Of a stretch of 64,000 bases of DNA, positions 11,922 to 23,691 are shown piece after piece (position 1 is the first letter of the stretch; each line of letters begins with the position of its first letter). The stretch spans positions 266,859,024 to 266,923,023 of the forward strand of contig NC_089822.1 in the NCBI RefSeq assembly GCF_035046505.1, in the 5' to 3' direction. Both the position numbers and the translations under genes were made by a program. The stretch is from Tiliqua scincoides (taxonomy: Eukaryota > Chordata > Lepidosauria > Squamata > Scincidae). Under the pieces are notes generated by a model. It searched no databases. It was not told where the DNA came from and saw nothing but the letters and a program-made list of their open reading frames with translations.

Positions 11922-12391
11922 TGTTAAGGGATCATCCCCGGGGCTGCTAGATAATTTGCAGCCTGGATAGGAGTAGGCCCTGAAGCCTTGGCCTGACTGA
12001 ACCAGCACGGCATCTTGGGAGCTGCTGCTGATGCAACATCTGGTGATTCATACCAGGTGACTGTCACCCCATGCAATGTCAGAGTGACTGTGCAGTTTTT
12101 ACCTTACACTGATTGACTGTCACTCAAATAAATTCTAGCAGGGGAAAACTGGGTTGTGGGAGATGCAGAGTGTATTTTGTTCCGAAGGCTACGTCAGTGT
12201 GATCCATGATTCATATACTATTTGGACAGTTGCTGTTGTATATACTGTACATAGTAAAGAGGCGTTTGGTGGAGGATTTCTGCCTTGTGTCGTCTTCTTC
12301 CCAGGAGTGTGCGCGCTCTGACCTTGGAAGATAGGCAAGCTGTGCAGCCGGACAGCAGCTAGTTGTGTGAACGTCTCTCCAGTTCGCAACA
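11922..12391 (+). repeat. 3' LTR of Copia fossil 1
   Basis: Same ends as the 5' LTR, preceded by the purine run AGGAGGGG and followed by the GGGCC duplication. Confidence 0.93.
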
Positions 12392-12995
12392 GGGCCACAT
12401 TGTATATTTTACATACTGGGCTGAAAAAATCAGTGATGCACAGCACAGTCTCTGGCCGATCCATTGCGACAACCTGGTTTATCATTTGTTTACACAGGTG
12501 CAAAATTGGTGCTGTGCCCTTACTGTGATCCTTCTGTAGCATACCAGAAAAGTCAACATGCGGAAACCCAGTTTGTTTTATTGGCAGGGATGAGGTTAAC
12601 ATTGAATATTTATGCTATGTGGATCTTATGGCCCAGGTGATTGAAAGTGAGGGTTAGCCAGGCTGGCACACTCTGGCCATGTAGAGAGAAGTGCGGCAGA
12701 CTGAACTGTGCATGTTGACTGTCTTACTGTGGTTGGGGGGGAAAAATTATCTAAGTTGCTGCGGGTCGGATAGAGTCTTGTGGCAGGTTGGATTTGGCCC
12801 CTGAACTGGAGGTTGGAACCCCTGCTCTAACCGTTGAGAGTTTGTCACTGGGAAGGGCTGCAATACTATGAATAATTTCCTGAGAATCATATCCGCTGAA
12901 TCCATTGGGTTTATTTCTGAGTATATTTATATGCTAAGTAGTGTCCATGGGAGGTTCCATTTCTGTTGCTAATCGAGATATTATCTCTGTTCCAG

Positions 12996-15415
12996 GAAAG
13001 TACAGCCAAGACAATGAGAATCACACGAAGCCACATGGGGTGTCACCGGAAACGGCCTTGCGTGATGTAGAAGAAGTGACTCTTAGAGACCAGGATGGAT
13101 CAAGGAGGCCGGAGGGAAGACCAGCACCTGTCAGGAGGACTGAAGCGCTCATTCTTCAGGTTTCTGATTTCCGTGAAATTCCAAGACAACAAGAACATCC
13201 AAAGGGGAAGAGAAAGAAAAAGGGGGAAACAATCAGTTCTGAATCCTACATTAATGAACACAGTGAAATCTGCACAGGGAAGAAAAGGTTGAAGTGCTAT
13301 GAGAGGAGAAGGAGCTTTAGTACAAGCTCACACCTCGGAACCCATGAAAAATTCCAGACAAGTGAGAAAGCTGCGCATGAAGTTGGATCACAGAAGCAGA
13401 AGGGAAGCCAGACAGAGAAAGAGAGAAAAAAATCTGATGCTCATCAGGGTGGGGATTTGAGTGTCTTTCTAGATGATCCAGAAAAAGAAACTAGAAAGAG
13501 GAGGGAAAAAGCCCCTCAAAGTGCTGAAACCTTTAACAGTAAATCAAAACATGAGAAACCACATAAATGCTTGGAGTGTGGAAAGAGCTTCACTCAGTGG
13601 ACAAGCCTTGCTGTGCATCAAAGAACCCACACATATGAGGAGAAACCATATGAATGCTTGGAGTGTGGAGAGAGCTTCAATTTCAGAAGAAGCCTCACTG
13701 TGCATCAAAGAACCCATACTGGGGAGAAACCTTATAAATGCTTGGAGTTTGGAGAGAGCTTCAGTGACGCAGCAAACCTCGATGAGCATCAAAGAATCCA
13801 CACTGGAGATAAACAATATAAATGCTTGGAGTGTGGAAAAAGCTTCTGTAGGAAAGCAAGCCTCGCTGTGCATCAAAGAACCCACAATGGGGAGAAACCA
13901 TATAAATGCTTGGAGTGTGGAAAGAGCCTCAATAGCAGAGCAAACCTCACTGTGCATCAAAGAACCCACACTGGGGAGAAACCATATAAATGCTTGGAGG
14001 GTGGAAAGAGCTTCAGTAGTAGAGCAAACCTCACTGTGCATCAAAGAACTCACACAGGTGAGAAACCATATAAATGCTTGGAGTGTCGAAAGAGCTTCAC
14101 TCAGTGGATAAGCCTCACTGTGCATCAAAGAAAACACACTGGGGAGAAACCATGTAAATGCTTGGAGTGTGGAAAGAGCTTCACTCACTGGTTTTACCTT
14201 GCTCTGCATCAAAGAATCCACACTCGGGAAATACCTTATAAATGCTTGGAGTGTGGAAAGAGCTTCAGTGACGCAGCAAACCTTGATGAGCATCAAAAAA
14301 TCCACACTATGGAGAAACCATATAAATGCTTGGAGGGTAGAAAGAGCTTCAGTAGTAGAGCAAACCTCACTGTGCATCAAAGAACTCACACAGGGGAGAA
14401 ACCATATAAAAGCTTGGAGTGTCGAAAGAGCTTCACTCAGTGGATAAGCCTCACTGTGCATCAAAGAAAACACACTGGGGAGAAACCATATAAATGCTTG
14501 GAGTGTGGAAAGAGCTTCACTCACTGGTTTTACCTTGCTCTGCATCAAAGAATCCACACTCGGGAAATACCCTATAAATGCTTGGAGTGTGGAAAGAGCT
14601 TCAGTGACGCAGCAAACCTCGATGAGCATCAAAAAATCCACACTGGGGAGAAACCATATAAATGCTTGGAGTGTGGAAAGAGCTTCAGTGACGCAGCAAA
14701 CCTCGATGAGCATCAAAAAATCCACACTGGGCAGAAACCATATAAATGCTTGGAGTTTGGAGAGAGCTTCAGTAGCAAAACAAGCCTCGCTGTGCATCAA
14801 AGAACCCACACTGGGGGAAAACCACATAAATGTTTGGAGTGTGGAAATAGCTTCAGTAGCAGAGCAAAACTCGCTGTGCATCAAAGAACCCACACTGGGG
14901 AGAAACCATATAAATGCTTGGAGTGTGGAAAGAGCTTCAGTGACGCAGCAAACCTCGATGAGCATCAAAAAATCCACACTGGGGAGAAACCATATAAATG
15001 CTTGGAGTGTGGAAAGAGCTTCAGTGACGCAGCAAACTTCGCTGAGCATCAAAAAATCCACACTGGGGAGAAACCATATAAATGCTTGGAGTGTGGAAAG
15101 AGCTTCAGTGACGCAGCAAACCTCGCTGAGCATCAAAAAATCCACACTGGGCAGAAACCATATAAATGCTTGGAGTTTGGAGAGAGCTTCAGTAGCAAAG
15201 CAAGCCTCGCTGTGCATCAAAGAACCCACACTGGGGGAAAACCACATAAATGTTTGGAGTGTGGAAATAGCTTCAGTAGCAGGGCAAAACTCGCTGTGCA
15301 TCAAAGAACCCACACTGGGGAGAAACCATATAAATGCTTGGAGTGTGGAAAGAGCTTCACTCACTGGTTTTACCTTGCTCTACATCAAAGAATCCACACT
15401 CGGGAGAAACCATAA
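12996..15415 (+). CDS. KZFP gene A, zinc-finger exon, 22 C2H2 fingers
   Basis: The acceptor CTCTGTTCCAG ends at 12995; the exon's first two bases complete a Gly codon with the phase-1 KRAB exon, and 805 codons follow to TAA at 15413. A basic spacer (GKRKKKGE; later many Lys/Glu) leads to 22 tandem fingers from 13562, nearly all 84 bp with TGEKP-type linkers; such arrays read DNA, about 3 bp per finger. Fingers 3, 15 and 20 (Cys to Phe) and 6 and 10 (Cys to Gly) lack the second zinc Cys, and finger 11 lacks the first (Cys to Ser). Blocks of fingers are internally duplicated: 6-9 with 10-13, and 14-16 with 19-21. Helices are few and repetitive (DAANLDE, SRANLTV, QWISLTV, HWFYLAL). It may be a decaying but expressed paralogue of gene B. 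Confidence 0.85.
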
Positions 15416-15572
<157 letters not shown>

Positions 15573-15582
15573 AAACTATATT

Positions 15583-15825
15583 AAATATGCCATTGAAAGG
15601 CATTTAGGCCATCAGGTGTTTTCACCATATCCTGTGGCAAGAAGTTCCACAGATGAATTACAGTTGGGTCAAGAGAAGCTGTATTTGCTTTTGCCTGTTC
15701 TGACCCTCCCACCTGTCAGTCATAGTGAATGTCTCCTTGTTCTGACATTGTGCAAGAGAAAAAACTTTTTCTCTCCATCAGCTGCTTAATTTTTCATGTC
15801 TCAATCATGTCCCTCTCAGGTGCCT
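15583..15825 (-). mobile_element. old CR1/L3-like LINE 3' fragment
   Basis: On the minus strand it shows diverged versions of the CR1 C-terminal landmarks (GTGGCAAGAAGTTCCACAGA, and CATGTCTCAATCATGTCCCT read on plus). It is much more diverged than the CR1 copies at 16230 and 16687. Confidence 0.55.
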
Positions 15826-16030
15826 TTGTTGGACAGATTGTTAGATTCTTTTCACTGACACAATGCCAAACAGTCACAGAACTTTTAAAAGGGTTTGGAG
15901 GCTTTATTTCTACAATAGTAATTGAATTACACAAACCAATTTATCCTCGGTTTGGATACAAATGTTCATCCTGGTTTCCCATCTTGTTTCCCAAAGTACC
16001 ACACCCAGAAAATCACATTAAATAAGGTCG

Positions 16031-16036
16031 AATAAA
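16031..16036 (+). terminator. possible poly(A) signal of gene A
   Basis: AATAAA about 615 nt after the gene A stop, on the gene strand. It could equally be chance in AT-rich DNA. Confidence 0.25.
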
Positions 16037-16229
16037 AAAGCTACCCATGTGACACTGTCTGTCACTTCCACCTCCTTATTGGGCCTATTACGACAGGTTT
16101 GGTGCATGGTCCTGGCTCTAATTAGGTCATTCTGCCCTGCATCCCAAAATGTTCCTGGCCCACAACTTTGGTTATACAAGATCCTGGAATTTTTCCTGTG
16201 GGAAAGTTATGATCTACATGTTCTGCCAA

Positions 16230-16625
16230 TCATTCTTCAGCCTAGAAAAGAGACGCTTGAGGGGGGACATGATTGAGACATACAAAATTATGCAGGGGAT
16301 GGACAGAGTGGATAGGGAGATGCTCTTTACACTCTCACATAATACCAGAACCAGGGGACATCCACTAAAATTGAGTGTTGGGCGGGTTAGGACAGACAAA
16401 AGAAAATATTTCTTTACTCAGCGCGTGGTCGGTCTGTGGAACTCCTTGCCACAGGATGTGGTGCTGGCGTCTAGCCTAGACGCCTTTAAAAGGGGATTGG
16501 ACGAGTTTCTGGAGGAAAAATCCATTATGGGGTACAAGCCATGATGTGTATGCGCAACCTCCTGATTTTAGGAATGGGTTAAGTCAGAATGCCAGATGTA
16601 GTGGGGTTGTTCTTATGTTCTTATT
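16230..16625 (+). mobile_element. CR1 LINE 3' end
   Basis: Encodes the CR1 C-terminus (LEKRRLRGDMIETYKIMQGM through GLWNSLPQDVV to a stop after MGYKP). A 3' UTR shortened internally follows, ending in the ATGTTCTT octamer tail. It is 5'-truncated. Confidence 0.9.
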
Positions 16626-16686
16626 ATTTCTTTAGGTCACTTTGACATAATGACCCTCCTATCCTGTTTTTGAGGGGAAAAACAGT

Positions 16687-17210
16687 AAGAACATAAGAAC
16701 AGCCCCACTGGATCAGGCCATAGGCCCATCTAGTCCAGCTTCTTTTATCTCACAGCGGTCCACCAGATGCTCCAGGGAGCACACTTGATAACAAGAGACC
16801 TTCATCCTGGTGCCCTCCCTTGCATCTGACATAGCCCATTTCTAAAATCAGGAGGTTGTACATGCACATCATGGCTTGTAACTCGTAATGGATTTTTTCT
16901 CCAGACTGTTGTCCAGTCCCTTTTTAAAGGCACCCAGGCCAGATGTTGTCACCACATCCTGTGGCAAGGAGTTCCACAGACCAACCACACGCCGAGTAAA
17001 GAAGTATTTTCTTTTGTCCTAACTATCCCAACACTCAGTTTTAGTGGATGTGCCCTGGTTCTGGTGTTATGTGAGAGTGTAAAGAGCACCTCTCCATCCA
17101 CTTTATCCTTCCCATGCATAATTTTTTATGTCTCAATCATGTGCCCTCTCAGGCGTCTCTTTTCTAGGCTGAAGAGGCCAAAACGCTGTAGCCTTTCCTC
17201 ATAAGGAAGT
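16687..17210 (-). mobile_element. CR1 LINE 3' end, diverged
   Basis: Starts on the plus strand with the reversed tail (AAGAACATAAGAACAGCCCC) and runs through the full 3' UTR into the C-terminal RT region. It is more diverged than its neighbour, with broken frames. Confidence 0.9.
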
Positions 17211-17714
17211 CATTCTCTTTGTTCCAATTTCAATTATTTTTCTCAAACTAAAGAAGTTATGTTAACCCTAAAATCTCCATCAATCCTCCATTTTTTTTTG
17301 GCCAAGATGGAACATCTTTGGCCACATTACTGTCTTAAGGTACAGCTGTCTGAGGATATACATGTTATTGTTTGTTTGAAACCCTTTGTTAGGCTTACTT
17401 TCTTGTTGTGTAGATGCATTGTTTCTTCATGCTATGTGACAGTGTGTATATGTTAAACTATGGCACTATGGTTGAAATCCAAACCATACTTTCTTGAGAG
17501 CAAGCAAGGCTTGTTCCTGAGAGCAAACCTCATTAAACAAAATAGGACTCACTTTTGAGTAGACCTGATTAGGACTGTACTTTAAGTGATGTTATGTACG
17601 ATGATAGTAGACAGACTGAGGATGTATTTCAAAGAAGAAATATATATAATGTGTATAACTGGATAAAGTGAAATATCCTCAGCACTTCAATATTCAATTT
17701 TTACTACTTGATCT
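17211..17714. other. no recognised feature
   Basis: AT-rich sequence with no supported gene or element. Confidence 0.4.
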
Positions 17715-17722
17715 AATTAGAT

Positions 17723-18094
17723 CAGGGGTGCTCAATAGGTGGATCACGATCTACCGGTAGATCGCGAGGCAAAATGAGTAGATCACGGAGTGCCGACCCC
17801 CCCCTTCAGGTGCCTCTGGGAGGAAACGCTGGGAGTAAGGCCCATTGTATTCAATGGGGCTTACTCCCAGGTAAGTGTGGCTAGGATTGCAGCCTCACAG
17901 CCTAATCCTAGGCATGTCTACTCAGGAGTAAGTCCTGTTATACTCAGTGGGGCTCAAGGTACACCAACATACATTGTACACATAAATGTTATATGTTATG
18001 ATGGCACGAGCATTGTAAAAAAAACTCTGGTAGATCTCCGGGCCTTGCTGGGTTTCAAAGTAGCTCTCGAGCCAAAAAAGTGTGAGCACCCCTG
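17723..18094. mobile_element. hAT MITE, 372 bp, with exact target duplication
   Basis: Ends CAGGGGTGCTCA and GAGCACCCCTG are inverted repeats. The 8-bp AATTAGAT flanks both sides (17715-17722 and 18095-18102). The interior has a palindrome (GATCACGATCTACCGGTAGATC) and no coding frame. Confidence 0.93.
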
Positions 18095-18374
18095 AATTAG
18101 ATCAATAGAATTTTCCTCTCATTTCTGTTAGTACTCCTACATTCTTTCACTTCAGTGATTGCAAAGAGCATCCGTGTCACCTTGTTTATTTCTCTGTTTT
18201 TCCATTGGCTCCTTTACTTGGCTTTACAAATCCAAGCTAACTCAAGTCCCTTCAGACTTAAATAACCTTAAGATTATTGCCATTCTGTTTGCAGCTTTAT
18301 ATGGCCGACACAATGCTCAGTGCACATTACAAACACTCTTTAAAAGAGTTGAAAAAGCAGTTTAGCAAAAGAAG
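18095..18374. repeat. right flank of the hAT MITE, duplicated at 28403-28682
   Basis: About 280 bp of unique-looking sequence found again to the right of the second MITE copy, differing at only a few bases. No gene is seen. Confidence 0.85.
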
Positions 18375-18794
18375 TACTCCAGAAATGCAAATTCCATCTT
18401 TTAACCTTTTCTTAGATGCAAATAATACATATTAAGGACAGACCACTATATACCTGTATATATTGTGCAATGTACAGTACAATGTATACAACTTATTGTA
18501 ACAAGTTAGAATTCTGTTATTCTTAACAGACTATCTTTGGAAATAGGACATCTTAATGCAGTCTTATGCATGTTTGCTTATTAGTAAGGGTGAATTCAAT
18601 TCTCAATAAGTCTGGATAGGACTACTACTTAATCTATTATGAAAATGTTCTTTGATGTAGAGATATCATATAAGTGTAGCTTGAGTTTATGAAAACTGGT
18701 CATCTTACCTTTTATGTTCCTACTGTGTATTGTAGATACTCCAATTTGCATGATGCAGCACATAGCAGACAAAGTATTTATAGCACAAGTGTGA
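18375..18794. other. no recognised feature
   Basis: AT-rich, with no supported gene or element. Confidence 0.4.
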
Positions 18795-19497
18795 TAGATC
18801 ACAAAGAGAGTCTGGTCCAACAAGAAGCTGACGGAACATACCAAGATCCAGGTCTACAGAGCTTGAGTCCTGAGTACACTTCTGTACTGCAGCGAGTCAT
18901 GGACTCTTCGCTCACAACAGGAGAGGAAACTGAGCGCTTTCCACATGCGCTGCCTCCGATGCATCCTCGGCATCACCTGGCAGGACAAAGTTCCAAACAA
19001 CACAGTCCTGGAACGTGCTGGAATCCCTAGCATGTATTCACTGCTGAAACAGAGACGCCTGCGTTGGCTTGGTCATGTCGTGAGAATGGATGATGGCCGG
19101 ATCCCAAAGGATCTCCTCTATGGAGAACTCGTGCAAGGAAAGCGCCCTACAGGTAGACCACAGCTGCGATACAAGGACATCTGCAAGAGGGATCTGAAGG
19201 CCTTAGGGATAGACCTCAACAAGTGGGAAACCCTGGCCTCTGAGCGGCCCGCTTGGAGGCAGGCTGTGCAGCATGGCCTTTCCCAGTTTGAAGAGACACT
19301 TTGCCAACAGTCTGAGGTTAAGAGGCAAAGAAGGAAGGCCCATAGCCAGGGAGACAGACCAGGGACAGACTGCACTTGCTCCCGGTGTGGAAGGGACTGT
19401 CACTCCCGGATTGGCCTTTTCAGCCACACTAGACGCTGTGCCAGAACCACCTTTCAGAGCGCGATACCATAGTCTTTCGAGACTGAAGGTTGCCAAT
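18795..19497 (+). mobile_element. non-LTR LINE C-terminal region
   Basis: Encodes a LINE RT C-terminus: LRWLGHVVRMDDGRIPKDLL, then GKRPTGRPQLRYKDICKRDL, ending in a Cys/His cluster (CSRCGRDCHSRIGLFSHTRR). The 3' end is CCATAGTCTTTCGAGACTGA. The frame is long (18945-19472) but the element is 5'-truncated, with a disturbed start. RTE/Nimb-like by feel; the clade was not established. A second copy lies at 58905. Confidence 0.8.
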
Positions 19498-19696
19498 ACA
19501 ATACAAGATAGATCAGATAATTATCGTGGTTGCACACTCTTAAACTAAAGTTGAATTCTTTGGAAAGTATTTCTTAAGAGCTTCTTTAAGAAGAGACATT
19601 TTAACCATAGTGTGGTGTTTTCTTCACACATCACTCTTTCCAATTTCCAGGTACCCACAATGCCCTTCCCCCCTGCACCTTCTGTTTCACTCACAC

Positions 19697-19838
19697 ATGG
19701 ACAGACTGCACTTGCTCCCGGTGTGGAAGGGATTGTCACTCCCGGATTGGCCTTTTCAGCCACACTAGACGCTGTGCCAGAACCACCTTTCAGAGCACGA
19801 TACCATAGTCTTTCGAGACTGAAGGTTGCCAATACAAA
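19697..19838 (+). mobile_element. short 3' end of the same LINE family
   Basis: Repeats only the Cys/His-cluster end and the CCATAGTCTTTCGAGACTGA 3' terminus of the element at 18795. Confidence 0.85.
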
Positions 19839-20514
19839 GGTGTTTTCTTGGATTCTGACACCTCCTTCAGCTGGGTGCCTTTGCAACAAGTTATTATCTT
19901 TCATACCCATTTCTATATACCTATTAGATTATTTCTCTCCTTATTGCTCTTTTGACTGATTTGAAACAAAACAAAACAATAAACAGTTCTTTTCACACTT
20001 CAAACATCCTATATACAACTTACTCTTTACACACTCACACATCACAATAACAATGCATAATACAAATCAAACATAAGAAAACACATCATAAGACATCACA
20101 TCACTACAACTTCAGAGATTACAAACACTTCTACAGTGTGCAATCATTAGGAAAAAGGTCCATCAGGAAAAAGATATTTTTCAAAGTAGTGCTTCAACAT
20201 CTTACCCTCATTCAAAACTTTCTGAAAATTTCATCTTTAGAATACTAAACTTTCATCTTTAGAATACTATAATATCTTTACCTATTCCAATTTAGACTCA
20301 CATACAAAGGAAACACATTTCTTCCTTCTGAGCAATATCTAGGCCAATTCCCCAGAATTGGCTAACTTCCCAGAGACTTTTGGCAACACTTAGATCTGTT
20401 GCTTCATGCTGGCCATAACAGCATACAATTGTTCTCACACCCACAGTTATGATTTTCTTTAAGTTACAAGCTTTGAAGACAAATATAAAGATAAGAACAA
20501 GCTGTTTTAAGAAA
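19839..20514. other. no recognised feature
   Basis: AT-rich, with several poly-A/poly-CA stretches. No gene. Confidence 0.35.
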
Positions 20515-21480
20515 ATTATTTTTTAAAAGTTGTTTGCTAGTTTCATAGAAGTTACACACTTTAAGAGTTTAGAAAGGGAGTAGGGCAACAAGGAAGATAA
20601 GACTCCTTCTTGGCAGGCACACAGGGCTGGCCAAGGCTATCGCATGCTGGCTGCCAAGACTCACTTGTTTATTCTTCTAAGTTTTCAAAAGAGGGGAAAA
20701 CGCATGCGGGACATGGAATATATTTAGTCTTTGCTTTAAAGTGTAACCAACATATATGGAACATATAGTAGTGGTAATTATTAGAAGTAAGTCTTAAACA
20801 AACAAAATGCTTGATTTTAGAAAAACTTTCAGAAAAATAGACAAAGGGTTCAACATTGCAGACATCCTTATCTGAATTGGCAAGGATGTTCTTGACAGAC
20901 ACCTGCAGAGACGAGTTTAGAACATGAGTTAGATAACCAGGACCATCCTTACCATTCTTAAGAAAGAGTCCTCTGTGTGAATTGCAACTGAGATGAAAAA
21001 TAAATTTTTAGAGTAGGTCTGGTCTAGAGGGTAGAGCCTCCATTTGCCTGAAGATTAACATCCACAAGGTCGCCAGTTCGAGGCCACTGGCACCGTGCGA
21101 CCTTGAAGCAGCTGGCAAGCTGCAGCTGAGCTGTTCCATCTGCTCGGAGCGTGGGAGGATGGAGGCCAGAATGTTAACCAGATCGGAATGTAACATCTCG
21201 AATGTGGTGGTTCTTGAAAGAGAGAACCTTCTTTCAATTTGTAAAAATCCCTGCGTGGATTTAATAAGCCTGCCTGTGTAAACCGCCTTGAATAAAGTCT
21301 TGAATAAAGACCAAGAAAGGCGGTATATAAATACTGTATATTATTATTATTATTAGAGGGGAGGGGGCTGGTGCAGAGTTGCCTCAAACAGCTTGCCTGA
21401 CATGTAATGTGTGTGAAGGTAAGTAGGACAAGGGTTTGTTAAACAGAAATCACATATGCAGAGAAAGTTTAGTTTGTTTT
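20515..21480. repeat. dispersed repeat of unknown class, copy 1 (SINE inside)
   Basis: Apart from the SINE at 21015, this stretch matches 58175-58790 over its length. No coding frame, terminal repeats or tail were recognised. It may be LTR or internal sequence of an unrecognised element. Confidence 0.6.
21015..21356 (+). mobile_element. tRNA-derived SINE
   Basis: The head resembles a tRNA-type promoter (GGTCTAGAGGGTAGAGCC as A box, GGTCGCCAGTTCGAGGCC as B box). The LINE-type tail (TAAACCGCCTTGAATAAAG ... AAGGCGGTATATAAAT) ends in a TTA repeat. It is absent from the homologous position of the repeat copy at 58175, so the insertion is specific to this copy. Confidence 0.8.
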
Positions 21481-21498
21481 ATATTAAAATATATAAAT

Positions 21499-21790
21499 AA
21501 TATAATAATAATAAACTTCATTTTTATCCCGCCCTTCTCCCCAAAGGGACCCAGGGCGGCTTACAACATATTAAAAAAAAAACAGATTAAAACATAATTT
21601 AACAGATAAAAGCATATTAAAAACACATTAAGAGAAACCATAAAAACAGTAATCAGATAAAAGTCAGAATAAAAAGCATAAAACAGCAGTTCAAGGAGGA
21701 ATCACGCCTGTAAAAAACTAAAAGATGTATAAAAGATGTTAAAAAGGCCATAGAGTCAGAAGGCTTGTGTAAACAACAAGGTCTTCCCAC
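21499..21790 (-). mobile_element. LINE/SINE 3' end with (TTA)n tail
   Basis: Plus strand starts with a TAA repeat, then TTTTTATCCCGCCCTTCTCC and CCCAGGGCGGCTTACAACAT. The same family lies at 56301. The GGGCGG...(TTA)n end read on minus is a common squamate LINE-type tail; the family is not assigned. Confidence 0.55.
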
Positions 21791-22209
21791 GTGGCCTTGC
21801 TCTGAAATCACGGAGATGGGCACACACACACACAACACAGGAATATGTACAATAATATGAGCACAATCAGCAATATGTACAGCAATACAGACACAATCAC
21901 CCTCCTCAATGAGGTCCCACACTAGTACCTCCCTTCAACCAGGGTCACCACACTAGGTTCCCACAGAGAATTCTCACCTAAGCATGCTCTACTTCCCACG
22001 GGTGAAGTGCCGTCCTCCTGGGCTCTTTCTTGCACAGAAGGAGACGGTCAAATCCAGAGGCAACCCTGCGCCAGGACATACAACAAAGGGTGTGGGAGCT
22101 GGCTCACTTTACCTTCTGGCAGGGTGCTGTCCCCTGCTGTGCCTTCATCTCGATTCTCGCAGAGCCTTGCCTTCCAATCCAGGGCACGGCACCGGAAACT
22201 GATCCCGAA

Positions 22210-22563
22210 TGGACACACGGTTAGTTCGGATTTTGGAGAGGCAAACAACAGACAGGAGAATGCAGAGGACTTCTGACAAAGTAAACATTTACTTGTGTGC
22301 AAACGGGACCCTCCTACACACAGGTGGAGGACCCCGAAGAGTTCCAATAATGCAGGTTTTATAGAGCAGTCCAAATAGGGGAGGGGTAACAAGAGCACAC
22401 AAAGAGAAGAGCATCCATTGGAAAAATAACACACAAGCAGGCAGGAAAACAAACTGGCATTTGTTATCAGTTCAGGATGTTGATTTGGGAAGGGCAATTT
22501 GATGCACATCGACAATTTGTTTACAGATGATATCCATTACTGAGGGTCTGGTAATCTATCACA
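22210..22563 (-). mobile_element. LTR-like sequence (fossil), copy 1
   Basis: On the minus strand it starts TGTGATAG and contains CTATAAAACCTGCATTATT, a TATA-type promoter, then a U5-like stretch. About 285 bp are shared with 61172-61455. No internal retroviral part is adjacent. Family unknown. Confidence 0.4.
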
Positions 22564-23149
22564 TCCCTTTACCCTAGCCCTTTCATCCCATATCCTTATT
22601 TGTTTATTGCCGTTGTTTATTGCTTTCTGTTCATTCTTGGAGGCCCATTCTAGGTTTATCCTGGAGCCAGCTTGTTTTCTGAGAATTATTCAATAATAAT
22701 AATTGAATGAATAATTGAATCTATGGAGATTGATATCGGCGAAGTGTTCAGGGGACAAACCCAGTGATGAATGTTTGAGGTTGATAAGATGGAACCACTT
22801 AGAAAGGTAAGAATCCTTTAGTAAGTCTACGAGAAGGGACTCAGAGTGGATGTTTAAGTGTAATCGAAGCCAAAATTTAAAAGTAAGGGACCATGCAATA
22901 GTGGAAGGGAGGTGGATCCCTAGCTCAAGCGCAAGGGTCTGATTAAACTGGGGACTCCCAGAATTCGCCTAAGGAAAGAGGCAGCGACTTTGTCAAGATC
23001 CTGATTCACAGCTTCTATCCAAATAGGGACACCATACAATAATTGGGAAAGAATTTTGGTTTATATATATGGTTTTATATATTTATATTTGGTATATATT
23101 TATATTTGGTTTTATATATATGGAGAGCAGCAGGAACATACTGATTGCC

Positions 23150-23691
23150 GCTGGAGTAATGAAAGCGAGCAATCGCGTTTAAGTGCAATGATGATAAGGA
23201 AATAATAGATTTCCTTATCCCTGCCAGAATGCACCGTGCCAGGTGCAATGAAAATGGAAAATGATCCCTAAATATTTAAGTTTTGAACTTGCTGAAAGGA
23301 AAGGGAGCCTATCTTCCAGGGGGATGGGGCCCAGGATTTGGTGAAATCTAAAATTTTAGTTTTCTCCGAATTAATTGTCAAATTGTTGGATAAACTATCA
23401 TCTTGGGCTCTTACTAAAGAGCTGGAGTAATGAAAGCGAGCAATCGCGTTTAAGTGCAATGATGATAAGGAAATAATAGATTTCCTTATCCCTGCCAGAA
23501 TGCACCGTGCCAGGTGCAATGAAAATGGAAAATGATCCCTAAATATTTAAGTTTTGAACTTGCTGAAAGGAAAGGGAGCCTATCTTCCAGGGGGATGGGG
23601 CCCAGGATTTGGTGAAAACTAAAATTTTAGTTTTCTCCGAATTAATTGTCAAATTGTTGGATAAACTATCATCTTGGGCTCTTACTAAAGG
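23150..23691. repeat. tandem duplication, 271-bp unit x 2
   Basis: 23150-23420 and 23421-23691 are almost identical (one clear difference, GAAATCTAAA against GAAAACTAAA). Each unit contains the junction where minus-strand LINE C-terminal sequence meets plus-strand RT sequence. Confidence 0.9.

Larger units (their letters stand above)
7333..12391 (+). mobile_element. Ty1/Copia-type LTR retrotransposon fossil, both LTRs present
   Basis: LTRs of 471 and 470 bp (TG...CA) flanked by GGGCC at 7328-7332 and 12392-12396. Just inside the 5' LTR, 7804-7818 is nearly complementary to the anticodon arm of initiator tRNA-Met, the internal half-tRNA primer known from Drosophila copia. A purine tract precedes the 3' LTR. 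Parts in order: gag with a CX2CX4HX4C knuckle (CFACGSTSHLRHSC), protease (LVDSGASQHV), GAG-pre-integrase, integrase, reverse transcriptase and RNase H (EAEYGALSE). That order, with integrase before RT, defines Copia. The element is full length but broken, with about five interruptions. The LTRs differ at roughly 5% of sites by eye, so it is an old copy, perhaps tens of millions of years at typical reptile rates. Confidence 0.93.
7301..12824. mobile_element. non-autonomous hAT element split by a Copia fossil
   Basis: The left end CAGGGGTCTCCAACTTTTTT (7301) is mirrored by GGTTGGAACCCCTG (ending 12824). Flanks ATCTAAAG and CTCTAACC share a TCTAA core, consistent with a decayed 8-bp hAT target duplication. 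Without the Copia the element is about 460 bp, with no transposase frame. Confidence 0.65.

Noticed and set aside
13544-15364. 606-residue open frame on the minus strand across gene A's fingers
   Set aside because: It is the mirror of a 28-codon repeat: the same antisense phrase ([14 protein letters not shown]) recurs with each finger. No start context or homology.
13562-15412. CRISPR-like array from regular 84-bp repeats
   Set aside because: The periodicity is C2H2 fingers in an open reading frame in a vertebrate context.
16149-16544. Small host gene encoding the 131-residue frame ending in MGYKP
   Set aside because: It is the conserved C-terminus of CR1 reverse transcriptase, repeated in six other places in the window.
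18945-19472. Host zinc-finger gene suggested by CSRCGRDCHSRIGLFSHTRR
   Set aside because: The cluster is the C-terminal end of a LINE RT (LRWLGHVVRMDDGR...) and occurs in three dispersed copies with the same 3' terminus.
21015-21130. A functional tRNA gene
   Set aside because: The A/B-box-like head belongs to a SINE with a LINE-type tail and a second copy at 44532. No cloverleaf is preserved.
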